In this document: positions 24,231-33,200 of the stretch, one piece after another
Layout: the number at the start of each line of letters is the position of its first letter
Position numbering within the stretch: the stretch's first letter is position 1
The notes under the pieces: generated by a model
Told to the model about the DNA's origin: nothing
What the model saw: only the letters and a program-made list of their open reading frames with translations
Database searches by the model: none
Source of the DNA: Tanypteryx hageni
Lineage: Eukaryota; Arthropoda; Insecta; Odonata; Petaluridae
Direction: 5' to 3'
NCBI GenBank assembly: GCA_028673005.1
Contig: CM054114.1
Location: 128,546,470 to 128,610,469 of the forward strand
DNA length: 64,000 nucleotides
Program-made: the position numbers and the translations under genes

Positions 24231-26121
24231 GGCTTAAGTTCGCACGAGTGTGCGGGAATTCTCGCGGCATGAGGTCCGCACTAAGTTCGCAAGCACGAGA
24301 GGATGTTTGGCGATGTAGTAACATTCAGAACCTGTAGTCGGGGAATACCACTGAAGATGGCTGACTTGCAGCCACAATGGGCGTATAGTTTGTGCTAAAT
24401 ATTTATGGCTACTCGAGATACCAGAACAAGTACTTATTTTTTCAGTTTGACTTTTAAGTATTTATTACGTAAAGATGACATAAAAGAACTTAACTGGTTA
24501 ATTTAGCAATGAATATAACTAATTTTTAGAAGAATTATGTAGTAACCTTTACTTAGGGTGAAATATAACTCTGTGGTTCATGAGTTATCACACCTAACAC
24601 ATCAGAGGCTAATAAAATGTCCAAGTTACGTTCAAGGTTTCAAATACAAAAGAAAAAAAACAGGCATCAGGGTATGGTCCAGAAAGATTTTTTTAACCAA
24701 CCAGGGAAGGCTTCACTATACAAAAATATATTTCAATACACTGAACAACAAACACCATAAAATGCCATCTCCTGTATTCAAGAATAAATCGAGCTTTTAC
24801 AGTACTTGAAAGATACTGCTTCATAAACGTACAAGAAATTACAAGTGCTTGCTGATGCATGTTTCATAAAACTTAAAAAGAGAATTTTCAGTGTCTGGAA
24901 TATGCAAGGCTTTGGAATCCCCAAAATGGAAAAAAGATGATAATAGAATAAGTTCACAGACAAAAAGAAAATGTGACATTTTAGGTAAAATAAAGTATTA
25001 TCATCTAACATAAAAACCTTGACAATAGGTCATTTTTAAAAATATTAGAATATTCAGTGTTTCCTAACCAACCTCTGAGGTTCACAAAATAATTGAATGG
25101 CCCATGAAAAAAAATTTGTATTGGAGTATTTTTCACTTTCCTGCTTTACAATTTTTACCGATATTTTAATTTCCTCCTAATTAGTTAAATTGTTTTGTCT
25201 TCAATTTTTTGTTTCAAGAATTATATTTTAATTATACAGAGTACTAATTACAGACTGTTGACAATATCAGATATTCTGATTTTATTGTTAAAATGTTACA
25301 TACTGTGTTATAGGAACTTTTTATTTTTAATCAATAAAAGATGTTTTTAAAAAATGTATTCACTGTTACAAGGGGTTTGCCGCAAAAACTATTTCAATTC
25401 AAGGAGTTTGCAAAGAGAAAAAGGTTGGTAACTGCCGGAGATGGAGGAAGTTACATAAAAAAGTATTTATCTGCAAAGAAAAACAATATAGAACTTCAAC
25501 ACAGGAGACCAATTATATTACTTGTGACAAATGAAATTTTTTTATATCACTCCGCTCATCTTGGAATCCCATTGCACTAGCACTAGAAACAATTTTGCAA
25601 GCTTATGGAATGAAGAAAGTATTACTAAAATATCATACGGCACATCACTGACAACTTGGCAAAATGTATATCAGCAAGACAATGGTGATAAAAAATGATT
25701 ACCTACAATTTAGAAAAAGTTTACAAAATAATTTATCGAGGAAGCAAGTAGAAAATGGAATTAAACTTAACTTTTAATGGTTGTGAAACAAAACTGCAAC
25801 AAAAAACTCAAGATTAAGATAACCAAGCAAAAAAAGATGAAGAGAGAGAGATGAAAATGAACGAACATTTTAATCAATTAACACAAAGTATTTGGTTGAA
25901 GAGGAATAATATAAAAATTGCAATAAACTCTCAGCAAAATGTATCTGGTACACTAATTCAACTTTCAAAGAATACTTTATAATGATGAGTATGACAAACA
26001 ATAAAAACCAAAAGGAGCATCATCATATTATTAAGAAATTAAACAGATTGATGGCTAGATAAGGCCATCAATGACTATTATTTACCCAATAACTTCATAT
26101 AACTGATATATGGTTATATAT
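24231..26121. other. AT-rich DNA without a recognised gene
   Basis: The plus frames at 24,558-24,809 and 25,341-25,580 resemble nothing I know. The stretch probably lies in an intron of the Bap170 gene if that gene continues to lower coordinates. Confidence 0.35.
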
Positions 26122-26343
26122 CAGTGGGAGATCCAAGGGGGGAGGGGGCAATCACCCACCCCTTGGACGACCCCATTACCCTCCACTTCATTCTGCGCAA
26201 CATTCCTTGTTTCTACACTGAATATTAAAACTGTATGATAAGGGATTCTGATGGGGATAGGTATTTTAAAAATGTATGGTCGTCAGCAGATGTGGAATCA
26301 AGAGGGGTGAGGGGCAATTGGGAAGTTTCTGGATCTGCCCCAG
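26122..26343. mobile_element. Short hAT-like MITE
   Basis: The left end is CAGTGGGAGATCCAAGGGGG. The right end on the opposite strand contains gcagatccag and, further in, gcaattgcccc-type sequence mirroring the left caatcaccc. About 220 bp, non-coding, with degenerate ends. Confidence 0.45.
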
Positions 26344-26615
26344 GCATATATATTTAAATATTTTATAGGTAGAATTCGCTACTATCTGAAGAAAGATGGA
26401 CAAATCCTAAATATTCCATTTCAAAAGGTATGTTAAACAAATAAAGGGACATAATTAATTGAGTCAGGTGTTACTTCAAGAAAGTAGTTGTTGTTATTCA
26501 TATTAAATACACAGTATTTTTCCACAATTTTTTATTTTTGCATCATAAAATAAAAAAATTGTGGAACTAGGTAAGTGTGTATTTAAAATGAATAACAAAC
26601 AAAGAGATGTACTGA

Positions 26616-26946
26616 CAGCAGCATAACTAGGAGCAAAAGGGCCTGTGGCAAAATATTATTGATGGACCCCTCTCCCTTCCCCCTCACCCAACAAATACAT
26701 GTTCTATTAAAAATGAAACTCCTGGCAAAGCCTATCAATTTGCATCAATTACCAAAAATATACTGAAAAGGTTAGGCTTTCAAAATTTGTCCAAAAATAA
26801 TTAATAACTAGAAAATCATTAAGAAATTAGGATTAAAATGAGAAATCCCTAAAATATCTTAATTTTTTCTATACAGAAAAAAATCAAGGGTCCCTCCTGG
26901 GCTTGTGGCATTTGGTCAACCTCGCCATCCTATTGTTACACCACTG
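26616..26946. mobile_element. hAT-like MITE
   Basis: The right terminus on the opposite strand reads CAGTGGTGTAACAATAGG. The left begins CAGCAGCATAACTAGGAGC. Both then carry a g-rich segment and tgtggcaaa or the related gtggcattt. 331 bp, non-coding. Confidence 0.5.
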
Positions 26947-28000
26947 TATACCGATGCAGCTACATTTCAACCAATTATTATCAAGTACTTGGTTACTGAG
27001 GAAAAATGCAAAATACTTTCACCAAGCTTTCTATGGTACGCAAATTTATCTCACAAAGAATATTTTAAATAACAACATAGAGGATAAAAAAATCAAGAAT
27101 CGATCCACAGCAAAATTATTCCAAATAACTACAAAACAACAAAGGAATAGCTACAATTATACATTGGCTTGTATTAATTTGTGCACTTAACAAATTCACT
27201 TCAACAGATGGCTCTAAAGTTACCTAAATTGCATCTGACAAAAATCTCTGATAATACACCTGAACAACTCAATCAGTATGATATAATCCCAAAATTGTCT
27301 ATGGCAATCAGGAAAACTGTGACAGTAAGTGAGATTCTGAAAATGGATATAATACTAATTTTCAAATAATTCAGACACCATTATCTGTAGCACAAAATTT
27401 TTTCAATACATGCACAAAAAATGAACTAATATGTGCAAATTGTCATACACCCAGAGCCAACAGCTACCCAATTGAATTAATTGCACTAAAAATGCTGTAT
27501 TTGCAAATCAACAATCCTCAAGTTATTTTAAAATATGATAACACATCAAAAATGCGGAGTTTAATAAAACTCCATGTCATACATAAACAATTCAAAAAAA
27601 TGTAGGTTTTAGAAAAAATCCATGCAAAGTAAGTTAGCTTTGGATGTTCATAGGAAAGAATTCAGTTAAATGTTAAAAGAAAATAATTTGTAAGAATGCC
27701 ATCACAATCTTGTGCTGCAAACTTCACCTGATATTATGTAATAATCTCAAGGTTTTGTGGTATGAAAGGCACAGGATAATGGCAAGTGGAAAGTTAACAA
27801 ACCACAAAATTATATGAAAATACCAGCAATGTAAACTGAACCAAAAGTTATACAGGAAAAACCATTACCTCATTCACTAAATTCTGACCTGGGCCACCGA
27901 AATTAGAATCAGAATTACACAAAAACCGCATGAACTAACAGAACAGACACCAGAAACTGATAAATATCTAACAAAGACCTAGATGTATATTAATCTCCAG
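26947..28000. other. AT-rich DNA without a recognised gene
   Basis: Nothing is supported in this stretch. Confidence 0.4.
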
Positions 28001-28079
28001 CATTTCGATAAGGGATTCACTACTTGGCTATAGGCTGTCTATGGAACCACGAAACGTCATCAATGACGCTGTCTAACAG

Positions 28080-28275
28080 AAACAGAAGGATACAGAGGTC
28101 AAGGGTATGCAGAGAGGGAAGGGGGGAAAGGAGGAGGTCGCGGTGAAGGGAGGGGAGGAGGGAGGGGTAGCGTCGTTGGAAGGGAGGGGGAAAGGATGGT
28201 GGGGGTGGGCGGAAAAACACGTGTGCAGGGGAGTCTGCCGGTAGTGAGGCTGAAGGAGGCGGTGCGCGGGAGGAC
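28080..28275 (+). other. G-rich tract with quadruplex potential
   Basis: The plus strand carries repeated GGG and GGGG runs separated by one to a few bases (for example gggagggggaaaggatgg and ggtgggggtgggcgg). The complementary strand is C/T-rich and gives a spurious 139-codon proline-rich frame. It lies about 1.7 kb downstream of the Bap170 start, inside its second intron if that gene continues leftwards. Confidence 0.6.
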
Positions 28276-29716
28276 CCTGACCTTGCACGACTATTCTCCA
28301 AAATACGTGATCTAAACCCGCTATCGATTTATCAATAATGAACCAATTAGCAATACCAGACCATAGAGAATTATAAGGCATTACGATGAAAAGATTTTGG
28401 TGGTCCAAGAATGAACCAAGCAATTCTGAATCACTAGGCACTACCGTCTCTATCTCTACAAATGTTACCTGGTGTTTACCAACTATTGACATCAGTGATA
28501 CCTAAAATACAACCCAAATTACTAGCACAATAAAATATAAACTGAACCTATTACCATGTTGGGATCATGGATGGATTATTCCTCCTGAGATAATCAATAA
28601 TTTTCCATGAAAAAACGACTACAAGAATTATGATGATGCAAAGTGAGTATTTTTATTTTAGTGTAACGGTAAACCATTTTAAGAAGCAGCAGTCGCATAT
28701 ACCAGACAACTTTTATGCAGTTTTTTGTTCACAACAACTTCAGCCATGTAATTATTTTTAAATCAGAAATGCTTACTTCCCGTAAGGCATGTATTTTATC
28801 TAGTGAATACGGTTTATGATGACCTGAATTCCCTAAACTATAAACTATTTATAAACTATTAAGTCCTATCAACTCCTATAAAAATGATAACAACACACAC
28901 ACTACCGTGAGCGAGACATTCCCACTAGCGGACGATTCTACCAGCATTCTTACACAACAAATAATTACAACCAAATTAATTTACCATAAAATAATTATTT
29001 GCAAAATCTGGTCGCTTACTTGTTTCGATTACTACCTTGATGCATTTTGACCACATCAACTTTAATTGGCAAAAAAGTTTCGAATAGTATTTTCATTATA
29101 AATTAATAATGAAACTCTAGTGTAAGCTTTGAGATTATAAATAATAGTCGGCCATTTTATGATTCTTGCCTTATAAATATATATAAAAACATTTTTTACA
29201 GTCACTCTTAGATCCAAACTATAATATCATATTATAAATTACCACTACGGACACTATCTTCACACAATAAATGTCCAAATCTGACTGATGGATACAATAG
29301 TCACTCTATCTTTTGGCTAAATTTCACCTAACACTGATTATATTTTACCATTAAATAATCTAAACTTTGGTTTGCATTACATCCCACTTATTGGATATAC
29401 GTCCAAGCCCATCCATTTCCACAACAGAGGCAACACAAATTAAAATGCATAAATTTAAACACGACATATTTTCCTTTAAAATCTCACTAATGAGCAGTTA
29501 ACAACCCTAACGTAAATAATTCTACGCACGAAACCTCACTATGTGCCGTGTAAACAAACATGAGAAATCTTCCTCCAGTGATACCTGGGGACCGGTGACC
29601 CTTAGGCAACCCGGCACTATCAACCCTTTGCTCACAAAAAATAAAAAATAACCAATTGCTAAAATAACTTGAAATAAAACCAACAAATCTCTTATTTCAA
29701 AATAATGATAACTTAC
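28276..29716. other. AT-rich DNA, probable Bap170 intron
   Basis: It follows the donor at 29716 on the minus strand. No third Bap170 exon could be found by eye. Confidence 0.4.
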
Positions 29717-30007
29717 CTTTTCCCAACCTCCTTGTTCTGTGACTAGAACGTAAAGCAGATATAAGTCTACTTCATGTCCATTAATTTTTGGAATTCTACG
29801 GAATGGAGTCCTATGGAAAAAATCAACAAAATGTGAGAGCAATCCAAGAGGACTTTGATTATGCTAAATGCTATTTATTGATACTAATAGCAATATATAA
29901 ACAAATGATACTCACCCACGGGTATCGTGGAACTGCCGTAGTTCTCGTAGAAAACCATCACGTTCCCTTTGGTATGTGACTGGGTCCTTGTCGAGAATTT
30001 TGGCCAT
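29717..30007 (-). CDS. Bap170: ARID2/Bap170 chromatin-remodelling subunit, first two coding exons
   Basis: Bap170/ARID2 is the DNA-binding signature subunit of the PBAP/PBAF type of SWI/SNF nucleosome remodeller in the nucleus. Coding exon 1 (30007-29916) begins MAKILDKDPVTYQRERDGFL. It joins through a GT-AG intron (gtgagt; ccatag) to exon 2 (29810-29717), giving GTPFRRIPKINGHEVDLYLL and ending at GGWEK with donor gtaagt. This is the first half of an ARID domain (Phe-His, Thr-Pro-Phe, Pro, Val-Asp-Leu, Gly-Gly-Trp), placed within 30 residues of the start Met as in ARID2. Phases agree (30 codons plus 2 nt, then 1 nt plus 31 codons). The rest of the ARID and the gene were not found. A 22-codon upstream frame precedes the start. 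It shares a divergent promoter with ZNF593. Another ARID protein cannot be excluded from 61 residues. Confidence 0.8.
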
Positions 30008-30746
30008 AGTAGCACAAAACCTTACTGTTTAGATCACTACACGTGTTTCAATGATGTTTTTATCCATTGAGATGTTCGATACGCGCGACGCGGACATCGG
30101 GAGGAGCAGATTCACCACGGAAAGATAGCAGTTGGACCCAACCGACGAAGGGTATTGTTCGACTCCCGCACAAGTAGGGAGGCTGTCTCGTTTTCCAAAC
30201 CCCCGTGTTTGCTCAACGTTGCACTTCACTCTTGACTTGGGTAATGCGCAAAAGATGTTGAGGGATTGACCATTAAACTCTTGGTTTTTAAGCTTTTCTT
30301 ACACTCACTTTTTATATACTGATTATCAAAGCTTACACGGAGTCCCCTGAAGGAGCGTGAATTTCACTATGCAAGTATTCGCTTGAATCTCATAACGCTC
30401 ACCGAAATGAGCCTTCAAAATGGCGCCGGCCGTGGTTGATCTTTAGGCCGCTCTAGATCTATATATTACGTCAATGCGTGCGGTACAGAATTAAACAGCT
30501 ATATTTTTGAATTGTGCATTCATACTTGATAATCATTACTATATTGTTGCGTAAGTAACTTCGTTATATATTAATTTTCAAAAGTCGGAAAAGCCAAGTT
30601 CTTTCGGTGGACGATTTCTCTAAAACCTGGGTGATTCGGCCATTAGCATTCGAGGTAGGTGGCGTTAGCAGTCAAGAAGATGTTTTAGAAATAGTTCCTT
30701 GGTAACACGTGTATTAAATTTGTGTGGGAATCACATGTGATTAGAA
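30008..30746. promoter_or_regulatory. Divergent promoter between Bap170 and ZNF593-SLIMP
   Basis: 739 bp separate the two start codons, which point away from each other. The interval is locally CpG-enriched (30,080-30,200, and aaaatggcgccggccg near 30,417-30,433) and has no clear TATA box correctly placed for either gene. It is the only space available for both promoters unless longer untranslated first exons exist. Confidence 0.6.
30029..30097 (-). other. Upstream ORF in the Bap170 leader
   Basis: An ATG at 30097 opens a 22-codon frame that stops 21 nt before the Bap170 start codon. If the mRNA leader begins further upstream, ribosomes would meet this frame first. Whether it is translated is unknown. 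Confidence 0.45.
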
Positions 30747-31330
30747 ATGCCTTATAAAAGAAAAAAGTATCATAATGGTGACACCCATTTGAAAAAACAA
30801 TGGAGAACTAAAAGAAGGAAAAGAGATTTAGATGAGGTTAGTGTAATTAAACTTGCAGACGAAATTTATCATTGAATTTTGTTGTTTCAGGATGAAATCT
30901 TTATTTTTTGTCGTAGATTAATGAAGATATGAAAGAAGAAAATGCACGAAAACTATTAAAGCAGGAAGTGGATTTAGATAAGCCAGGTTATGCACAGTTC
31001 TACTGTATTCATTGCGCGTAAGTATTTAATATAACGCTTTCGTTCATCGATTACACAAATATGTTTTGTACGATTAAATGTTTTGTTTTTTACAGACGGT
31101 ACTTCATAGATGATCATGCGTTGAAAGATCATTTTAAAACGAAAGTGCATAAAAGGCGCTTGAAAGCTCTTGAATTGGAACCATACTCTATTGAAGAATC
31201 CGAGAGGGCTGCAGGGAAAGGTAGTTTTGAGTCTGCCAAGAAAAGAAAAATTGAAACACAACCATTGGACGGTATGATCTCACCTGTAGAAAGTAAAGTT
31301 AATGAAAAAGAGGATATATCTTTGAACTGA
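30747..31330 (+). CDS. ZNF593: ZNF593/Bud20-type zinc-finger protein
   Basis: A 141-residue protein from three exons: 30747-30836, 30917-31017 and 31096-31330. ZNF593 and its yeast relative Bud20 act in the nucleus and in export of the pre-60S ribosomal subunit. The N-terminus is strongly basic ([16 protein letters not shown] across the first junction). One zinc finger has the spacing C60-x2-C63-x12-H76-x5-H82, followed by [20 protein letters not shown], a segment diagnostic of this family, and a short charged tail. Length matches the family. Introns are short (80 and 78 bp): the first has donor gttagt and acceptor cgtag, the second gtaagt and ttacag. An alternative acceptor at about 30,892 would break the frame. 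The stop lies 61 bp before the SLIMP start, with no AATAAA between them. Confidence 0.93.
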
Positions 31331-31363
31331 AATCAGTTGCATTTTCATAAAGCTGTTGTTTTT

Positions 31364-31387
31364 ATGCCACCAGTTACATTTCGATAA
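31364..31387 (+). promoter_or_regulatory. Short uORF overlapping a possible 3' splice site before SLIMP
   Basis: An ATG at 31364 starts a 7-codon frame ending in TAA at 31387, five bases before the SLIMP ATG. A pyrimidine-rich run followed by gccaccag gives a plausible acceptor with AG at 31372-31373. Splicing there would delete the uORF start and bring the SLIMP ATG to within 18 bases of the junction. Both elements are seen in sequence; their use is inference. Confidence 0.4.
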
Positions 31388-31391
31388 AAAG

Positions 31392-32801
31392 ATGATTTTT
31401 AAAAGTGCCCATCACATATTCAGGACTTCATTTAGTCATTTGGTGAATAAGTGTATACTAAATCAAAAGTGCCAATATAGCTCTGCATTGTATGTGACTG
31501 GAGACATAGCAAGAAGTAACTTTTCATTTATTTCTCCTTACTTAGATTTTGATTCTAAATTCAAAGATATATCCTCATTAGAAAAAAGCATAGAACTCAG
31601 AGAAATCCCTATAAATGCCCGGTCTTTAAAAAGAATGTGGGATTTTCAAGAAGGAGTGAGATCAACAAAAAACCAATTGGAAGAAAGACGTTTAGAAATA
31701 GCCAAGTTAATCAAAGAAGTAATTAATGTTGACTCGGAAGATGCTAAAAGTGAAGTACTTAAACTGAGACTGATGGCACAGAAGGTTAAAAGGGAAATAA
31801 AAGTTGTAACAAGTTCTCTGTGGGATCTTGAAGGTAAGGTAATGCCCAAACTTTTGTCCATACCAAATGTATTACACTCAAGAACTCCAGAGAAAACTGA
31901 GAAAACGTTACATACATACCTTGATTGTCCACAAGTGAAAGGAGTATTGAGCCATGTTGACATTGGAAATAGTTTGGGATTGTTGAAGGTAATTGGGCCT
32001 CTGTGTTATTATTTAAAAAATGATGGTGTTAAGTTTGAATTGGGTTCAATTCAATATTTTGTAAATTTTTTTAGGAAAATGGGATTCATACAATTTTCAA
32101 ACCCTGATTTTGTAAAAAGTGTACTAGTAGAGGGCTGTGGCATGAATCATGAAGATCCCATGATTTCATTTATTTTGAAAAGAGACGTTTCAGATGACAT
32201 TGATGAACAAAATCCAAACCGCCTGCACATAGTAGGCGGAGCATCTCTTGGCCCTTTTTGTGGTTATTTTGCTAAGCAAATTTTAAAGGATCCTCCTCCT
32301 GTTAAGTTGTTTGCTTCTGGGCGACAATATAGTCCTTCAGCACTTCAATTAAATGGTAGCCTGATAAATTCTTGCCAGGCTTCAGCTGTTCAGTTCTTTA
32401 TGTCTTTGGAAAATAGTCCAGATTTGGAGCAGATTGCTTTTGATGAAATGTTAACAAACCTTGTTGATATGTATGAAAAATTTGGTTACCATTTTAAAGT
32501 CGTGTATCTTCCAGCCCGGCAAATTAATATGTGGGAATCATTGCGAGCTAGTTTTAAAATGTATTCATCATTCTCTCAATCATATGTTGAAGTAGGAAGT
32601 TTGTCCATGTGCAATGATTACATTAGCAAAAGATTGCTAATGTACTATCAGAAACCTGATAAAAATGTGGATTTCTTGAGAGTAATAACTGGAACTGCTG
32701 TTTCAATACCAAAAGTGTTGGCTTGTGTGCTTGAAGATCCAAATAACGTGTGTGATGGGAAGTTAATCTTACCACCTTACATAAAGTTATTTTGGAAGTA
32801 A
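31392..32801 (+). CDS. Slimp: SLIMP, seryl-tRNA-synthetase-like insect mitochondrial protein
   Basis: Single-exon gene for 469 residues. The first in-frame ATG is at 31392. The leader MIFKSAHHIFRTSFSHLVNK is basic with no acidic residue for over 30 positions, as in mitochondrial presequences. Residues about 76-160 form the long helical arm typical of SerRS, ending near SIPNVLH. The class II core follows but its catalytic signatures are gone. The usual TxE serine/ATP segment reads IVGGASLGPF (about 280), motif 2 reads LFASGRQYSP (about 305) without the normal Arg-x-Glu, and motif 3 reads ITGTAVSIPKVLACVLED (about 431-449), lacking the usual Gly-Arg. This matches SLIMP, which pairs with mitochondrial SerRS2 and is needed for mitochondrial function in flies. 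It lies 61 bp after ZNF593 in the same orientation. Poly(A) signal at 32859. Confidence 0.92.
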   Translation: MIFKSAHHIFRTSFSHLVNKCILNQKCQYSSALYVTGDIARSNFSFISPYLDFDSKFKDISSLEKSIELREIPINARSLKRMWDFQEGVRSTKNQLEERRLEIAKLIKEVINVDSEDAKSEVLKLRLMAQKVKREIKVVTSSLWDLEGKVMPKLLSIPNVLHSRTPEKTEKTLHTYLDCPQVKGVLSHVDIGNSLGLLKVIGPLCYYLKNDGVKFELGSIQYFVNFFRKMGFIQFSNPDFVKSVLVEGCGMNHEDPMISFILKRDVSDDIDEQNPNRLHIVGGASLGPFCGYFAKQILKDPPPVKLFASGRQYSPSALQLNGSLINSCQASAVQFFMSLENSPDLEQIAFDEMLTNLVDMYEKFGYHFKVVYLPARQINMWESLRASFKMYSSFSQSYVEVGSLSMCNDYISKRLLMYYQKPDKNVDFLRVITGTAVSIPKVLACVLEDPNNVCDGKLILPPYIKLFWK

Positions 32802-32858
32802 GCAGTAGTATTTAAAATACTTGGTTGTATTTTTTATCTGGTTATTATGTAAGTTTGT

Positions 32859-32864
32859 AATAAA
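32859..32864 (+). terminator. Poly(A) signal AATAAA for SLIMP
   Basis: 58 bp after the SLIMP stop, followed about 17 bp later by the GT-rich gttgggtatt. It is the first canonical signal downstream of both ZNF593 and SLIMP. Confidence 0.75.
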
Positions 32865-32893
32865 TATTGATTTTTATAACGTTGGGTATTCAT

Positions 32894-32899
32894 TTTATT
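32894..32899 (-). terminator. Poly(A) signal AATAAA for the dynein gene
   Basis: On the minus strand, 84 bp after the dynein stop. Cleavage 10-25 bp further would fall at about 32,870-32,885, overlapping the expected 3' end of SLIMP. Confidence 0.65.
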
Positions 32900-32982
32900 A
32901 ATTGTAGGAATATTATACAAATCAAGTTTGAAACCCAGCCTTGGGGTATAACAAGATTATTGTTGTTTGCCGTTATTATAAT

Positions 32983-33200
32983 TTAGTAGTCAAGAGCGCA
33001 GATAAGTGCCACACCCCTCTTAGTCCAATGCCTTTGGTCCTTGTCGGTAGGCAATTCGATGGCTAGAACATAGTTGGTAGAATGGCCAGTAGTAGACAAA
33101 GTTCCTGCTCTAGTTAATGTCTTGTATACAGGGCAGTCATAAATTCCTGTTGGTGGGGACTTCCTATTTGCTGCTGGCACAAGCCATACCACTTGCATTT
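32983..33200 (-). CDS. DNAH1: Dynein heavy chain last exon
   Basis: Acceptor gatag at 33202-33201; starts with two bases completing a Glu codon. It encodes [13 protein letters not shown], then [19 protein letters not shown], and ends [11 protein letters not shown] before TAA, the extreme C-terminus of the motor's C-terminal domain. Confidence 0.95.

Noticed and set aside
24558..25580. Two plus-strand frames of about 80 codons
   Set aside because: Lys/Asn-rich, no recognisable domain, no supporting splice sites.
28073..28492. 139-codon minus-strand frame
   Set aside because: Its second half is just the translated C/T tract. The first half resembles no family, and no splice sites support it.
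30892..30916. Alternative acceptor tttcag before ZNF593 exon 2
   Set aside because: It would shift the frame; the acceptor at 30916 gives the family sequence.
31356..31391. Extending SLIMP 12 codons upstream
   Set aside because: The upstream codon at 31356 is TTG, not ATG. The first in-frame ATG is 31392 and gives a proper mitochondrial leader.
31646..31963. 105-codon minus-strand frame inside SLIMP
   Set aside because: Antisense shadow of the SLIMP helical-arm region.
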